Assembly (NCBI GenBank): GCA_030272155.1
Contig: CP126193.1
Span: 4,402,001 to 4,466,000 of the forward strand
Reading direction: 5' to 3'
From: Tetradesmus obliquus
Lineage: Eukaryota > Chlorophyta > Chlorophyceae > Sphaeropleales > Scenedesmaceae
DNA length: 64,000 bases
The notes under the pieces are model-generated. The model had not been told where the DNA came from. It was given only the letters and a program-made list of their open reading frames with translations, and searched no databases. Made by a program: the position numbers and the translations under genes. This document shows positions 1-12,160 of the stretch, piece by piece (positions within the stretch are counted from its first letter, which is position 1; each line of letters starts with the position of its first letter).

Positions 1-64
1 AGGTGATGCCGCAGCTGCTGTCGCTGATGGAGTTGGACGCTGAGGACCCTCATGCGCCTGACTG
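1..64 (+). CDS. 3' end of an internal exon of an unidentified gene (partial)
   Basis: An open frame starting at base 3 reads V-M-P-Q-L-L-S-L-M-E-L-D and runs to a good donor, GTGAGT, at 65-70, where it leaves a codon split after two bases. The other two plus frames hit stops. The Leu-rich, acidic composition would suit a helical-repeat protein such as a karyopherin, but about 20 residues are too few to name it. I could not find the next exon downstream. Only the coding character and the donor are supported. Confidence 0.4.
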
Positions 65-1574
65 GTGAGTGCGGGGCTGCACAGCATGCAACTGCATATT
101 GACGCAGCAGCTTGCGTGCTAGGCTGGATCTCATCAGTAAATCTTGAGATGAGGCAGTTGTCACGATGACAAGCGTAATGTGATTGCTGTAGGCAATGTC
201 AGCACTTATGGGTACTTGTTTTTCTGGCCAGTGCCCCAGCTGCCTGCGATGCTGCACGTACCGGCACATGGTACGCGCCCCCACAAGTGTGCTGTGGTTG
301 CTGCTGCAGGGGCACGATTGCGGTGTACACCTGCCCAAGCAGCTGCTCACCCCCCCCAGTGCAAGGCGCAGGCGGGCACTCGGCTTACGTAGAAGAGTTT
401 GTGTGGGTGCAGCCCAGCTGAGACGCTGCCGCTGCTGCTGTCATCTATTGATGGGTCAGGGCTGGCCGCCCCATCAGCACAACAGCTGAAACAATGCTGG
501 ACGGGTTTGAAGAACTGCTCATTGAATGTGGGTGCATCACAACAGCATATGTGTGGCGGTCAACAAGACAGGGCAACTTTCAAAGCGGTGTGGAATTCTG
601 TCAGCGCTGGTCAGCAGGGTGGTCAGCAGGCGAGGGTGGCAAACATTGCCACTGGAAGTAAGGTGGCAAACGCTGGCGGCACCACCAGCTGTGCATCATG
701 ACAGGTGAGGCGTGCAAAGATATGGCAGTGAAAGAAGTAGTGTTTGAAGCTGCCTTTGTAAGCGTGTGCGTGCCGGCATTGCACCTGCAGTGACTTAGTG
801 ACTGCATTGTACATGCTGCATCCGTTCATCATGCATATGCTGCACTCATGTGGATACTGTCAGCAGCAGCACTTGCATAAAGGCCTGCGCATGCATGAAG
901 TCGTGACCCCTCTCTCTCTCTCTCTCATGAAGTCGTGGATCAGCAGTCGCAAACAGTTGTTCTTGCATCAGCAGCAGCTGCATGCTTGTTGTGCGCTGTG
1001 TGGCACGCCAGCATGAGTGTGTGGGTGACCCTGTACCACTGTCCGAGTGCAGTACGCAGCTCTGCTGGCCTTTCACCTGGGCACTGCCTCATGATATTGT
1101 AGGACGACAAACTCTGCTGCTGCCTGGCTGCTCTTTTGCAGGTTACCCATCGTCAGCTGCCATAGTATCTGGAGATATGTGAGAAGAATTGGCGGGATCA
1201 GATTTGGTGCCTGCCGGCGCCTTGTTGTTCAGTCAACGAAATTTTGTTGTGTTGGAGAGAAGTGCCCAAAATTAGTGCTGCGGGCACCGTGGCGCACTTG
1301 CGCAGTTGTCGAGCACTGGAGTAGCGCCTCTTGCTTGACCTGGTGCTGGCAAGCATGCATGCATGCAGCTCATTGAGTTGAAATGGTGTAACAGAACATG
1401 ATAAACACTATATACAAGACCCTTACTGCGATCAAACTGGCTGTTGGTGCTGAGCCCTGCGCCCGAGGTGAACCAGAGCGCTGCATTCATTGTCTTGTCG
1501 TCTTAACCTGCTTGCGAGGCATCCCAAGTAGTAGTTTGATCTCAGTTTGACACATTACACTAGCTGAAATTACA
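65..1574. other. Intron/UTR of the left-edge gene and CP12 upstream region
   Basis: No exon can be supported here. The stretch has many short acceptor-like CTGCAG strings and a (CT)n microsatellite at about 910-926. The last few hundred bases should contain the CP12 promoter and 5' UTR. No clear core promoter motif was seen. Confidence 0.4.
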
Positions 1575-2937
1575 ATGGCTCTCCTCGCACGCTCCACCGT
1601 GGCTCGCCCCGTGGCCAGGGCCCCTGTGTCCACTCGTGTGGTCAGCGTCCGCCGTGTGGTGGTCAGGTCTACCCCTGTGAGTGCCTGCTGGCGTCAATTA
1701 GGGGCTGCAGCACGCCCGGTGACACTCTCGGTGCTACCTATGGCCTTGCCCAATTGCCGGCATCAGTCGCTGCGCCTGGCCTGCAAAATGGCACCATTTG
1801 CACTTCTAGTTGCTTTGGAGGCTCAGTCTTGGCGCTGCTGGCTGACACTTGCAGGAGCCTGCAGCTGTGGAGACTGCCATCAAGGAGGCAGAGGACAAGT
1901 GCGCATCCGGCACCTCCGGCGAGTGCGCTGCCGCATGGGACAACGTAAGTGATCGCAGCTGCTAGCCAGGCGAACGCAGGAACCGTCTCTGACCTGGGGT
2001 TGCTCGGTTGCAGGTTGAGGAGATCTCCGCAGCCATCAGCCACAAGAAGGTCGCTGACGTGAGTATTGGCTGGTATAAGAGATGTAAACAGCATCGAGAT
2101 TATGTGGCCACGCCCCTGCGGCTGTCAGGGGTGCTGGATGCAGGTTGGCACAGCTGTAGCAGCTGCAGCAAGCTGGTCAAAGCACCATGGATTGCCGCAG
2201 TGAACCCAAGTATGCTTGCAGATGCACCAGCATGCAGCACGTTCAGTCGCTGCAGTGATGTTTTTTGCAATTATAGCAGCTGCTCGGGCAGCTGCTTTGG
2301 TCAACAGCACGTTGTCCTGCTGCTGTGCTCATCCGTGTCTGGTGTTTTTGCTGCTGCAGGCTGCCAACAGCGACCCTCTGGAGCAGTTCTGCGACGACAA
2401 CCCAGATGCTGATGAGTGCCGGTGAGCAGGCTTGTCAGGGGGAACGCGCCCAGGGGGGCGGGGGGGAGGGCAGGCTGGAAAGATAGGCACAGGGCGTGCT
2501 GGGCGTGGTACACACAGCAGCAGCAGATACTGCAAGCCTGGACCACAGCAGCAGATGTGTCAGCTGCAGCGCGAAACTGTGTGATGAGGGAAACACGTAT
2601 GGCGCTGTGCTGGCATGCAGCATTGGTCGAGCAGTACGCAACCCTCACACGCAGCGATTGCTGCTGTTTCTGCATTTTGAGTTGGTTGGGACGCAGAGCT
2701 GTTGGTGAAAAGCATGTGCTGTCGTTGCATCACATTGGTCAAACAATGATGCCATAGTTGATCAGCAACGTCCATTGGAAACAGCCGCTAAGATTTGCAA
2801 GTACTATGGCTGCTGCAATTGAAATCAACGCTCCACTGCAGACCTGACTCATATGTGGCTACATTCTGATCCGCTGTCTGCTCTTGTCCCGCTCCTGCCG
2901 TCTGTTGTGGTGCTGCTGCAGCGTGTACGACGACTAA
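1575..2937 (+). CDS. CP12: CP12, chloroplast redox regulator of the Calvin cycle
   Basis: CP12 is a small disordered stromal protein. In the dark it forms disulfides and ties GAPDH and phosphoribulokinase into an inactive complex. Five exons: 1575-1676, 1855-1944, 2014-2058, 2360-2421, 2922-2937; all introns are GT-AG and phases agree, giving about 104 residues. The first exon (34 aa) is Arg/Val/Ser-rich with no acidic residue, as in a transit peptide. The mature part shows an N-terminal Cys pair (C-x7-C, around DKCASGTSGEC), the family core AWDNVEEISAAISH, and a C-terminal pair in FCDDNPDADEC followed by the terminal VYDD. Both redox Cys pairs are intact. The ATG at 1575 gives the only frame joining the exons. 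A TGTAA lies about 360 bases past the stop. Family and function are well established; the window shows nothing specific on regulation. Confidence 0.97.
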
Positions 2938-3295
2938 GCGTTCTGCCAGCTCTGGGAGATTGCTCTGTCGTGTAGTGTGACCTGATCAGCGCTGGGCGCA
3001 TGGCTGCAGCTGCAAGCCTGCCTGCAGCAGCCAGCCAGACGCAACAGCACTAGCATGGGCGAGGAAAAGCACAGGCAACGTGCCGAGCGGCAGTACAGTT
3101 GCCGCCGGCACTTGCACCCTTGTGGGTTTGTTGAGAGACAGGCAGGCGGCCCTGCAGCTGCTGCCGGCAGCTTCAACGTAGGCTGGGCTGGCAGAGCCGA
3201 CGGGCAGGCCTGGGTTTTGTTGTCACCTTGTGCTGAAGCGTTAGATGGACGTTTTGTTGAACGTTTGATGTGAGCGCGAGTGGCCAATGCTGCTG

Positions 3296-3300
3296 TGTAA
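3296..3300 (+). terminator. Probable TGTAA polyadenylation signal of CP12
   Basis: TGTAA is the usual poly(A) signal of chlorophycean algae. This one lies about 360 bases beyond the CP12 stop codon, a normal 3' UTR length for the group. Confidence 0.45.
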
Positions 3301-3697
3301 CCTACTGTACATTTCTTCTGTGGCAGAGCACCGCAAGCAGCACTGATTAGCCGCACAATCGAGGTGTTAGGACGTCAGCAGTAATCAGCGTGTTGCAGCC
3401 TGTGCACATGGGTAAGAAGCAGCGGTCGCCGATGATGCACTGTTTGACAGGCCCTGTGCCGGGCACTTGCTGTGCCAGACATATCTGCCTTGATGCAGTT
3501 CACAGAGAGTTTGCATATGGCATCTAGACATCCTGAGCACTCTCGATCGAAATGTGCATCGACTTGCTAGGATTGGAAAAGACAAAACGATTCATGAGAC
3601 GCCTGAGCAAACACCCTGCGTGTTAACGAGCACAAGTCATCAAGTGTGTTGAGCTGCTGAGTGAACCTCTGAGGTCAGCGCATGTTCAGGCAATCCG

Positions 3698-3702
3698 TTA
3701 CA
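3698..3702 (-). terminator. Possible TGTAA polyadenylation signal of NUO9
   Basis: TTACA on the plus strand, that is TGTAA on the NUO9 strand, about 810 bases downstream of its stop. Spacing is long but not unusual for algal 3' UTRs. Confidence 0.3.
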
Positions 3703-4509
3703 AGTAAACGCTGCTTGCAGCACACCACACCTTTCACACACCTGCTGAAGTTCAGCAACCACCGCAAACGTAACATGCATGCTGTGCCGTACGGCAAGGC
3801 AGTGCAAACCACACAGCAGCACTCATGTCTGGCACAGCAACATTGCGTGCCAACCATCTGCTGCTGGTTGTAGTGCCACATCTCAACACTCAAGGCGTCA
3901 ACCGCACCACCCAACTTGCTCATGTTAACTCAGGTTGTCAAGCTGCTGGAACCTCATCCACAATCAACTTCTGTGATCCTTTCTATATGTAGTGTAGCAT
4001 ACTACACTAAGCGACCCAAATGGAACCTCACCCACAGGCCACACTGCAAAGCCATCGCACCACATGCCCTGCACAACCCACATGCCCCAGTGGCAATGCA
4101 CAACAGCACGCCTCACTTGCAGCCACCAGCACACCCCGCTGGTGCTGCAGCAGCTGCCCTCACACTCCGCAACCTACCATGCTGCACCCATTCATCAGCC
4201 ACACGCATGCTGCCCGCTACCTGCGCAGCATTCCGCGCGTGCAGCTGTCAAGCTGCTTGGTGTGGGCACATGCTCGGCCGAGCTGCCGCGCCGCAGCCCC
4301 CAGCAACCGCAGGAGTGGCTGCAGCGGGCAGCACGGCTCAGCGCTGCATACGCAAGCCGAGCACTGCAGCCGCCGCAGCGCTGCAGCAGCCAGAGCCACG
4401 GCTTCAGCGCCGCATCTGCCAGCTCAGTGCTGTGCAGCAACCACCTCAGCGCTGCGCCTGTCGCCTCCACACTCAGCTCCGCGCTGCAGCAGCCGCCTGC
4501 GCCCTGCGC

Positions 4510-7071
4510 TCAGCGCTGCATCTCCCAGGGGCTCTCCAGGCTGAAGAGCCGGAACTCCTGGCTCAGCTCCAGCGGCTCGCTCACCACGCGCTTCTTGCCG
4601 TAGTCGTAGCGCACCTGGACGCAGCAGCAGGGTAAACAGCAACGGCAGCAGCAAAAGAAAGCAGCAGAAAACAGCGTCGCAGCACAGTGGAGGTGGTCAG
4701 TGCAAGTGCCCCTGCAATACCGCACAACATGGCATGCGCAACCACTGTGTGCGCGTCTTAGTGAGCACGAGGACGCAAGTGACTTTCCTGCAAGCCACCC
4801 AGCTCGCTGCCGCACCGCTGTGTACCCAGTCAGCACGACCTCCTTGCGCAGGGGGTGGGCCTGGAAGCCGACAGCGTGCTGTGCAGCAGCTCGCTCTAGC
4901 CAGACAGCATTGCATGCGCAACCATTCTGTGCGAGCCCTGATAAGCACGAGCCCTAGTCACCACGTAGATAACTTTCCTGCAACAAGCTGTACACAACAA
5001 CCAGCTCGCAGCCGCACCTCTGTGTAGCCAGTCAGCGGGAAGTCCTTGCGCAGCGGGTGGCCCTGGAAGCCGTAGTCAGTCAGGATGCGGCGCAGGTCAG
5101 GGTGGCCGGAGAAGAACACGCCAAACATGTCCCACGTCTCGCGCTCAAACCAGTCGGCAGCGGGGTAGATGGTGGTGATGCTGGGCACGGCAGTCACCTC
5201 GTCCACACACACCTGCAGCCCAAGGGTTGTTTTTTTGCAGCAGCAGTAGTGCAGAAGATGCCAGTTGGATGTTGAATGTAAGGTGCATGCCAAGGGTGAA
5301 GGGAGTGAGGCACGGGTGCAGCGCTGCTGTGCCTTGACAGCACAGTCCACAGCACAGTCCACAACAATCGGGCAGCGCAAGCCCAGCACACAACGCCTGC
5401 TTGTTCGGTGTGTGTACCACTGCTGAAGCATCAGCCTTTGCCTGTGCAGCAGTGCAGCTCCACCACCCTATCCATTCTAGCTGACGCCACCCATGCTGCT
5501 TCTTGTGTCTCAGCTCGGCTGCTACAACAATGACCCTGCAGCGGCCGATATGACTGCAGCAAACAACAAGATATCAAATTCCCACTCCTGCTTCCTCGCT
5601 CGCACCTTGATGCGGATCCGGTTGTTCCAGCGGGGGCTCAGCAGGTGGTACACCACCTCAAAGCGCGCAGCACGCTCCGGGAAGTCGACTGCGGTGATGT
5701 CGATGAGGCACTTGAACTGCGTGTTGATGTGGTCGCGCAGGAACCTGCGGCGATTGTGCGCAAGAGGATGGTTATGCAGGGGGTTCAGCAAGGGGTGGGG
5801 GGAGGGGCGGCGCAGGGAGTGCAGAGGATGAGTTGTGCAGGAAGAGGCACGGAGCTGTGGCGAGGAGTTGCAAACAGGTTATTGCAAAGAAGTGTACAGC
5901 AGGTGTCTGACAAAGCACGACAGCTGTCAAATTGAAGTGTAAGCAGCCGCGGCAAGCAATGCAACGCTCCTGCACAGTCAGGGCACCCTCTGCAGCTGCG
6001 CATGACAGCGCTTCCAGTTGAACGCAGCACAGTACAACTTGCTGGCGCCACTGCGCACCTGATCAGCGGCATCAGGTGCTCCGGTGACGTGTACAGCGTC
6101 TGCTCATTGTATACGTTGGTGGACTGGCCGGGGCCAGCCACCGCAAACTTGATCCAGCTGGGCACCACCTTGATCAGGTAGTCGGACAGCGAGCCCTGCA
6201 GCGCCACCACGTCGTTCCTGCAAGCATGGATGCAACATACGCGAAACAAACAGAAAGCATATAAGCTGGGGACTTAGTACAGCAGGTTTGCTGCATGTCC
6301 AGCATGGCTAGGTGCAGCATAGGGCACCTGGCAGCAGCACGCATGGCGATGCGCACTGCTGCTGCTCCACCAGCTGCGGCCGCTGCCGTGCCACAACTGC
6401 CTGCAGTGGTGCAGCTGCTGTGCCGTCAACAACACACACAGCTCGATCTCTGCCTGCAAGCCTGCAATGCCAGCAGCTGCCGGCAGCAGCTTTGCCAGCA
6501 CAAGCACTGGGTGCACCCCACTGCCGTACTGTAGCTGGCTTGCGAAAGCGCCCAGCCACACAACTGCATATCGCACCTGTTTGCGTACTGCGCCGTCTGC
6601 CTGTCCAGCTTGCGCGCGTAGCGCAGTGACATCTCACGGCGCTGCTCCAAGCCGGCAGCGGGTGTCTCTGCCAAGCTAGTGCTGCTGCTGGCCTGTGCTG
6701 CTGCTGCTGAGACTGCGCCGTTGCTGCGCTCTCCGGGCCTGCACACACCAGCAGGACAGAACATTGCATGCCATTGCAGAGTTGGCAGACATCACAGACA
6801 AGCTGACACAGGTAGTGCAAACTCACAGGCGTTCACCACATGTGTGGCATCAGCAAGTGCTGTGCTGCTGCTGACATTGGTGGAAGTGCTACAGAATCCT
6901 GATGGCTCCAAGGCCACTAGCTGCGGGATCTCACCGGTCTGCCAACGTGCCAAACTCCTGGGCAAGACTGCGGAGGTTGCTCTGCAGTGTGTCTGCTACG
7001 CAGGAGAGTGCTCCATAGTGCTGGGCACCTTGCTGCAGCTTGGCCAGCTGCAGCGCTGCCTGCCGGAGCAT
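4510..7071 (-). CDS. NUO9: NUO9/NAD9, 30-kDa (NDUFS3) subunit of mitochondrial complex I
   Basis: This is the subunit of the matrix (Q-module) arm of NADH:ubiquinone oxidoreductase that helps form the ubiquinone-reducing site. Six exons on the minus strand: 6935-7071, 6577-6738, 6059-6217, 5606-5744, 5018-5212, 4510-4614; phases agree and give 298 residues. The ATG at 7071 opens a region rich in Ala, Gln and Leu of about 95 residues, presumably carrying a mitochondrial targeting sequence. The family domain starts near [16 protein letters not shown]. Hallmarks follow: [35 protein letters not shown], the signature [19 protein letters not shown], then [24 protein letters not shown], and the C-terminal LESPWEMQR. 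Land plants keep nad9 in the mitochondrial genome; a nuclear copy with introns is typical of chlorophycean algae. Intron 5 carries a decayed copy of the end of exon 5 (see repeat at 4733-5074). Confidence 0.96.
4733..5074 (-). repeat. Tandem duplication in NUO9 intron 5 including the exon 5 end and donor
   Basis: Bases 4733-4874 (inside the intron) align with 4913-5074, which ends in true exon 5 sequence from 5018 upwards. The intronic copy of the coding part (about 4813-4874) has many substitutions but keeps a GTGCGGC donor at the equivalent position. Alignment was by eye. Confidence 0.8.
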
Positions 7072-8320
7072 TGTTGAACTGGCTATACAGCGACAAGCAC
7101 GGTTTCCTTAAACACAGTTTACGCACAGAGTGCGAGGCAACACGAGCTCCAGCGGAGTCCCTCACACGCCTGTGTCAAGACACCTGTGCCTTGCTGATCT
7201 ACTTCAGGAAAACACTTCAACAACATCATCGTCCCTGTCGTTGGCCGATCTGGGGAATGGGCTTTACTGCCAGACCCTAGGGTGCGAAGTGACTGAAAGC
7301 CATTGCCCACGGCAGTAGCGTTTCTCGTCCGTTCGTGTGGCTGAAAAGGCATCATTCACGTAAAGAGTGCTCTCTTGCTGCTGCAAGGGTGAATTGCAGA
7401 CGACGATACATGGGATGCAGTTGACTGGTGGAACCGCCCTTGTCATCGCGCACACACACAAGGTCCAGTATAAAATTGGTACAACGTGCAAGCAGGTCAA
7501 TCATTACAGGTCAATCATTGCATGCAACATAATGCTTACTCACATAGCAAGAAGGGGCCCCCCAGGACCAGCATGGCTACTTCAACTTCAATGTTGTGGT
7601 GCTGCTGCTCCTCCTACTTGTTCTAGTATTACCTGCATTCAAAAGAAAACCTGGTCAGTGCCGCCCTCAGTAGCCACGATGGCCTGGGGGGCAACGGCAC
7701 TGACGGTCTTCTGCTCCTTTGTAGTCAGAGGTAGCCCTGGTGCTGCGTTGTCAGTAACGGGTCCAGTGCTGCAAGCAATATGAAACATCAGTAAGTGCGC
7801 GTTACAAGCAAAAAAAGCTACTGCAACATCAGAAGACCTGCTGGAGCTCCTTGTCTGCTGCTCCACGCGTAAAGATGCCTCACATCCTTGGACCTGCTGG
7901 TGAGCTACCTAGCCCTTTCTCATCCTGGAAGCAGTCCAGCTGAGACAACATGACAACTGACCACAGACAACAGCCCAGTAACTCAATCCCTCATACTATG
8001 CAAAACATGTAGACCACGTACTATGCAGACATGGCGACTCCAATGCCGTGCCTGCCCCAGTCGCACACAATATGACGACAGACAACCTGCTGCAGATGAT
8101 TTCATCTGTGGAGTTTGATACCAGACATGTGCACACCCAGGCATCCTGCTCAATCTGTCCTGTTCCATTGTAACAGCGCTCGCTGCTGCATCCTCGTCAG
8201 CAACACTCAAGGTGCACACGTCAGCGCTGAATGTGCGCTGCAACTCACCCCGCTTGCCCCACACACACCTGAACCCCCTGCCCACACCTCACCCCATCCA
8301 CTGCCTCGCCAGCAACACAT
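7072..8320. other. ALB3 3' UTR and NUO9 upstream region, with one possible exon
   Basis: The right part is 3' UTR of ALB3, with TGTAA on the minus strand at 7802-7806. On the minus strand, about 7770 down to 7639, there is a cleaner open frame (ending GGTDQVFF-stop) just after an acceptor-like TTGCAG. It could be an upstream exon of NUO9, using GTTTTC as donor, or a small independent gene. No family was recognised and no start exon found. Nothing else is supported. Confidence 0.35.
7802..7806 (-). terminator. Probable TGTAA polyadenylation signal of ALB3
   Basis: TTACA on the plus strand, about 515 bases past the ALB3 stop at 8321. This fits the usual algal signal and UTR length. Confidence 0.4.
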
Positions 8321-11300
8321 TTACTTTGAGGGCGGCGCATCTGGCACCTTCACGCTCTCAAGTTGGCTGGTGCTGGTCGCAGCAGACTGCCCCTGTGCCT
8401 CTGCCTGTGTGCCGTCAGTCGCCAGCGACGCTGCCTTGACTGCTGCCTCCTTTGACTTGCGCGCACTGAACTTGGAGCCGCGGCCACTCCTCTGCTGCTG
8501 CGGCGCTGCCCCGCTGGCTGCGCTGCTGCTGGGCAGGGCCTCATCGCGAGCCTTCTTGCGAGAGCCTAGCTCCTTGCCAGACACCTGCAGCAGCACACCA
8601 CACAGCCCAAATATCAGCGATCAGCCACAAACGATGATATGTTGCAGAATATGACCCGTGACCATCATGCATGCTTGCGTGTCCCCAGGTATTTGCCAGC
8701 CACAGCTCACACCCGAGACCACCTGTCAGCAGTCACCAGCCAGACATCATCAGCACCTTCCGTCACTGAGGCCAGAAAACATATAGCGGCAGAACTCAAA
8801 AGTGTCACCGCGCGCACCTTCTTTTCCCGGTCCTCCTTGGGCTTAATGACCTCGCCGGTGACATCAATGATAGCGTTGGCGTCACCCGCAGCAGCCAGCG
8901 GCGGCATGTCCACCTTGATGGTCTTCTTCATGTACATCTGCATGGCCGTGCTGATGATGTTGTTCACAAACCAGTACAGCGTGAGGCCGCTGGGCACGTT
9001 GAGAGAGAACCACCCTGCAGGCAGCACCAGACAGGGCAGCACATGAGGCAGAAAGGGTAAGCCAGCATGCAATGGCAATTAGCGTCAACGGGAGCTTGGC
9101 GCAGTTGCCCGCGCATTCACGACACCACTACTTTCACGATGCTGCTGGACGCCCTGTTATCTGCCTGCACCCCGACGAGACGGCATCCGTACAGATAGCC
9201 GCCTGTGAACGCTCTACATGTGAACGCTCTGCATGACACAAACTCCAAGTCTGCACACCATGCTGCAGGCTACTTCCTTTCGTCATCCCGCCGCTCAGCG
9301 CAGCCACCGCCGCAGCTGAAACCAACGACCATGCCAGCGGACTCAAGGCACACGCCCACAACATGTAATAACAACACAACCGTAACAAGCCGCCAGCCTC
9401 ACCGATCATGAATGGGATGAAGCCCAGGATGGCCTGGGTCTGCTGCTGCTGCGGGTCGGTGCTCTGCGGCGACACAATCTTCTGGCTGATGAACTGGCTG
9501 GCCACCAGCAGCACCGGCAGCACCAGGTACGCGCCAGCGTCGTGCCAGCCGATTGGCGGCTGGCCGTCAACGAAGGGGAACAGCCAGGTCAAGCCGGCGC
9601 CCTGCAGGAAACAGCAACACAAAAACAGCACGTTCAGAGATTGTTCAGCAGGGCGCGCGTTGCTGTTTGTTCATGACTAAGCTGAGTGAGCTGCAACAGG
9701 CAAAACCCCAAAGGCAACCACACGCAGGCCTACGACTGCTGACGGACACAAAACACGCATGCATGTGAATAGCTAATGTACGCACCGCTTTCTGCGCCGC
9801 CATGCTGGAGGGCCCGCCCAGGCTGGGGATCCAGAAGAAGCCGCTGGTCAGCAGGCCCTCATCGGCAGCCTTGGTCAGCGCCCTGCATGGGTTACATGTG
9901 AAAGTGTTTAGCACAGCACCAGGCTCACATATGACTTGTAAGCAATGACTCCATAAGAAGAGGTACGGCTGCAAGTAGGACAGCTCATGCTGCGGATTCC
10001 ACTGCAGGATGCATGCAGGTGATCAACGGCCAAGCCGCACTACTGCTGGAAGAATGCCTATGCAGCAGCCGCCGCAGCAGCAGGCGCACCTGTAGAGCCC
10101 GATGAACACGGGGATGGTGGCCAGCGTGGGCAGGCAGCCCGCCAGCGGGTTGATGCCGGCCGTCTTGTACATGCGCGCAGTCTCCAGCTGCAGCGTCTCG
10201 GGGTCGTTGGCGTACTTGGCCTGCAGCTCCTTCACACGGGGCGCCACAGCCTGCATGGCCAGCGTGGACTCCATCTGCAGCAGCAGTAGGGGCAGCCAGA
10301 AGAACGCGGCAGCAGGCAGCTGAGCGCAGGTGCACAGGGACGAAAAGTTCAATAGCATGTTCAAAGGGCTGTGTGGATGGGACGCTCGCGACAGAAAGCA
10401 GCCAGTACCGTTTGCTGTACGGCGGTCGCACTAATGAGTACTGTTTAACTAATTATTGTCAACGTGTGCACAGCACGCGCTGCGCTGCGCTGCACTGCGA
10501 GTGTGCCCCACTGCGCCGCTCACCGACTTCTTGCTGAGTGGGTATGTGGCTGCCTTGACCAGCAGTGTGAGCAGGATGATGGCAAAGCCATAGCTGTACG
10601 GCACGCCGGCAGCGCTCAGGCCGCCCTCCAGCACCTGCACCGTGCAGTTCAACAGCCACCGCAACAGCCATGGTCATTGTACGGAGGCTGAAGTTGCTCG
10701 TCCAGCACAACATATAAATAAGCCCCCACAACAGCCACAGTCATAGTACGGAGGCTGAAGTTTGCTCGTCCAGCACATCTATATGTTGAGGCGGCCGCCA
10801 GATGATCGTAGTGAGGCGCGCCATGCAGTGCGTGCCAGGTGGTGCAGACTGGCCTCTTGCATCCCTCTGCTGCAATAGGTGCTGGTCATCTGATGCAGTT
10901 GTAGCGCTGTTAGGCGAGTGTGAACTGCTTTGTGGTAGCAAAAGCACATCTAGTATCCCCTAGATTGGTGATCAGGTGGCTGGCGATGTCCGCCATGCAT
11001 GGCCCATCGCATGCAGAGCTATCTCTGCTGCTGAAAACACATACAAGCTTTGCAAGCTTATCTACACAGACTGCATGATGCTGCTGCCCGGCACCCTGAC
11101 TACAAGTGCTGTTGCCTGCTGAGGATTTGCCGCTGCTGCTGCTGCTGCTGCTGCTGTGCTGCAGGTCGCACCTTGAGGAACGCCTCAAAGCCATCTGCTA
11201 GGAAACCGAAAGCTCCGCCGCTTGAGCTGCTGGCTGCATCTGTAACGCTGTCATCTGACAGCACGTACAGAGCCTGAGTGACAGCTGCCGCGCTGTAGGG

Positions 11301-11801
11301 TGCATGAAAAGGGGGCAGCCAGCCAGGGAAAAACAGCAGGTGGATCAGGCTGCAGGAAGCCTTACACACCATACGGGAAAGCACGCGTGCGCATGCATGC
11401 AAGGGTGCACTGCAGATGTGCAGGCAAACATGCGGTTGACACAAAGTACTGATTCCATGCACATCATCTCAAGGCTGGTAGCAGCATCTGGCGACATCTG
11501 CCACTGCTGCTGGCTGCTACAGCCTGAGGCTGCTGCACTTGCTGATGGCCTGCCACGTGCCCAGCTCGCCTACCTTGATGCCTTGATGGCAAAATCTGTC
11601 AGTTGCTCGCTTCCAGGCAGCATGGCCCGGGTCACAACAGCTGGCCTGCGTCCCCAGGTCCGCACTACACCTGCACCACAGAGCACACACTACTGCATGA
11701 GTGCCCCAAACCACCAACTCAATGCCGCAAGCAACCTATGTGTATGACTTTGCTTACCGAGCTTTGTGCTGCATTGCCGCAGCGCAGGCAGGCCTGCGCA
11801 T
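8321..11801 (-). CDS. ALB3: ALB3, thylakoid YidC/Oxa1-family membrane insertase
   Basis: ALB3 inserts light-harvesting and other proteins into the thylakoid, receiving them from the chloroplast SRP pathway. Nine exons: 11758-11801, 11574-11645, 11172-11292, 10524-10634, 10090-10274, 9786-9882, 9403-9601, 8818-9014, 8321-8584; phases agree and the sum is 430 codons. After a short transit region and ALYVLSDDSVTD comes the insertase core: VPYSYGFAIILLTLLVKAA, ATYPLSKKSMESTLAMQ, INPLAGCLPTLATIPVFIG, SGFFWIPSLGGPSSMAAQ, LTWLFPFVDGQPPIGWHDAG, YLVLPVLLVASQFISQKIV and VPSGLTLYWFVNNIISTAMQ. These match the five membrane segments of the family. The last exon gives a long basic, Ser/Ala/Lys-rich stromal tail as used for cpSRP43 binding. 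The start is the least certain part: exon 1 is only 44 bases and was chosen because its phase alone fits exon 2. Intron 3 has a small tandem repeat (10671-10785). Confidence 0.95.
10671..10785. repeat. Two-copy direct repeat in ALB3 intron 3
   Basis: About 45 bases containing TACGGAGGCTGAAGT and GCTCGTCCAGCACA occur at about 10671-10712 and again at about 10740-10783 with few differences. The copies lie wholly within the intron. Confidence 0.75.
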
Positions 11802-12160
11802 GCCCTGGTGCACCTGTGTAGCACAGAGTTCCTCGCAGTGAGCGCCAAGTGCCACGACCACTCTGCATTGGCGCGTTGTAGCATCAACGTAGCTTTTACC
11901 TTCCCAACTGAGCAGTTGCCATGCTGATTGTGGCTAATCAAGCTGGTGATGTGGCACAGGTGGTGGGCGAGCAAGTGCCCAGCAATGCTACAACTGCTAA
12001 CCTGCTTGAAAAGAAAGTCTGCTGCAGTGACGAGCTGTCTTGTCACCGGCGGTTTCAGCAAGGTGTCATGTCAGGCCAACGTGTTAGGTCAGCACTCAAA
12101 AGTGCTGATCTCTTCTGTCCCCAAGGCTTTCCTGCCGGTGTTCAACAGCATCGCAAAAAC
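11802..12160. promoter_or_regulatory. 359-bp divergent promoter interval, ALB3 (-) / TFIIB-like (+)
   Basis: The two genes are head to head, so both 5' UTRs and promoters must fit here. The region is open in the frame of the TFIIB-like gene back to 11921, so that gene could start earlier. I see no clear TATA element. Confidence 0.5.

Larger units (their letters stand above)
2938..4509. other. Convergent 3' region between CP12 and NUO9
   Basis: Both flanking genes end here, so this should be 3' UTR from both sides. It contains TGTAA on the plus strand at 3296 and on the minus strand at 3698-3702. A small palindrome (TAGTGTA...TACACTA) lies near 3990-4012. Open frames between 3916 and 4635 are low-complexity and partly antisense to NUO9; none looks real. 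Confidence 0.5.

Noticed and set aside
3916-4635. 239-residue plus-strand open frame
   Set aside because: Low-complexity His/Ala/Gln composition, no splice context, and its right end is antisense to the last NUO9 exon.
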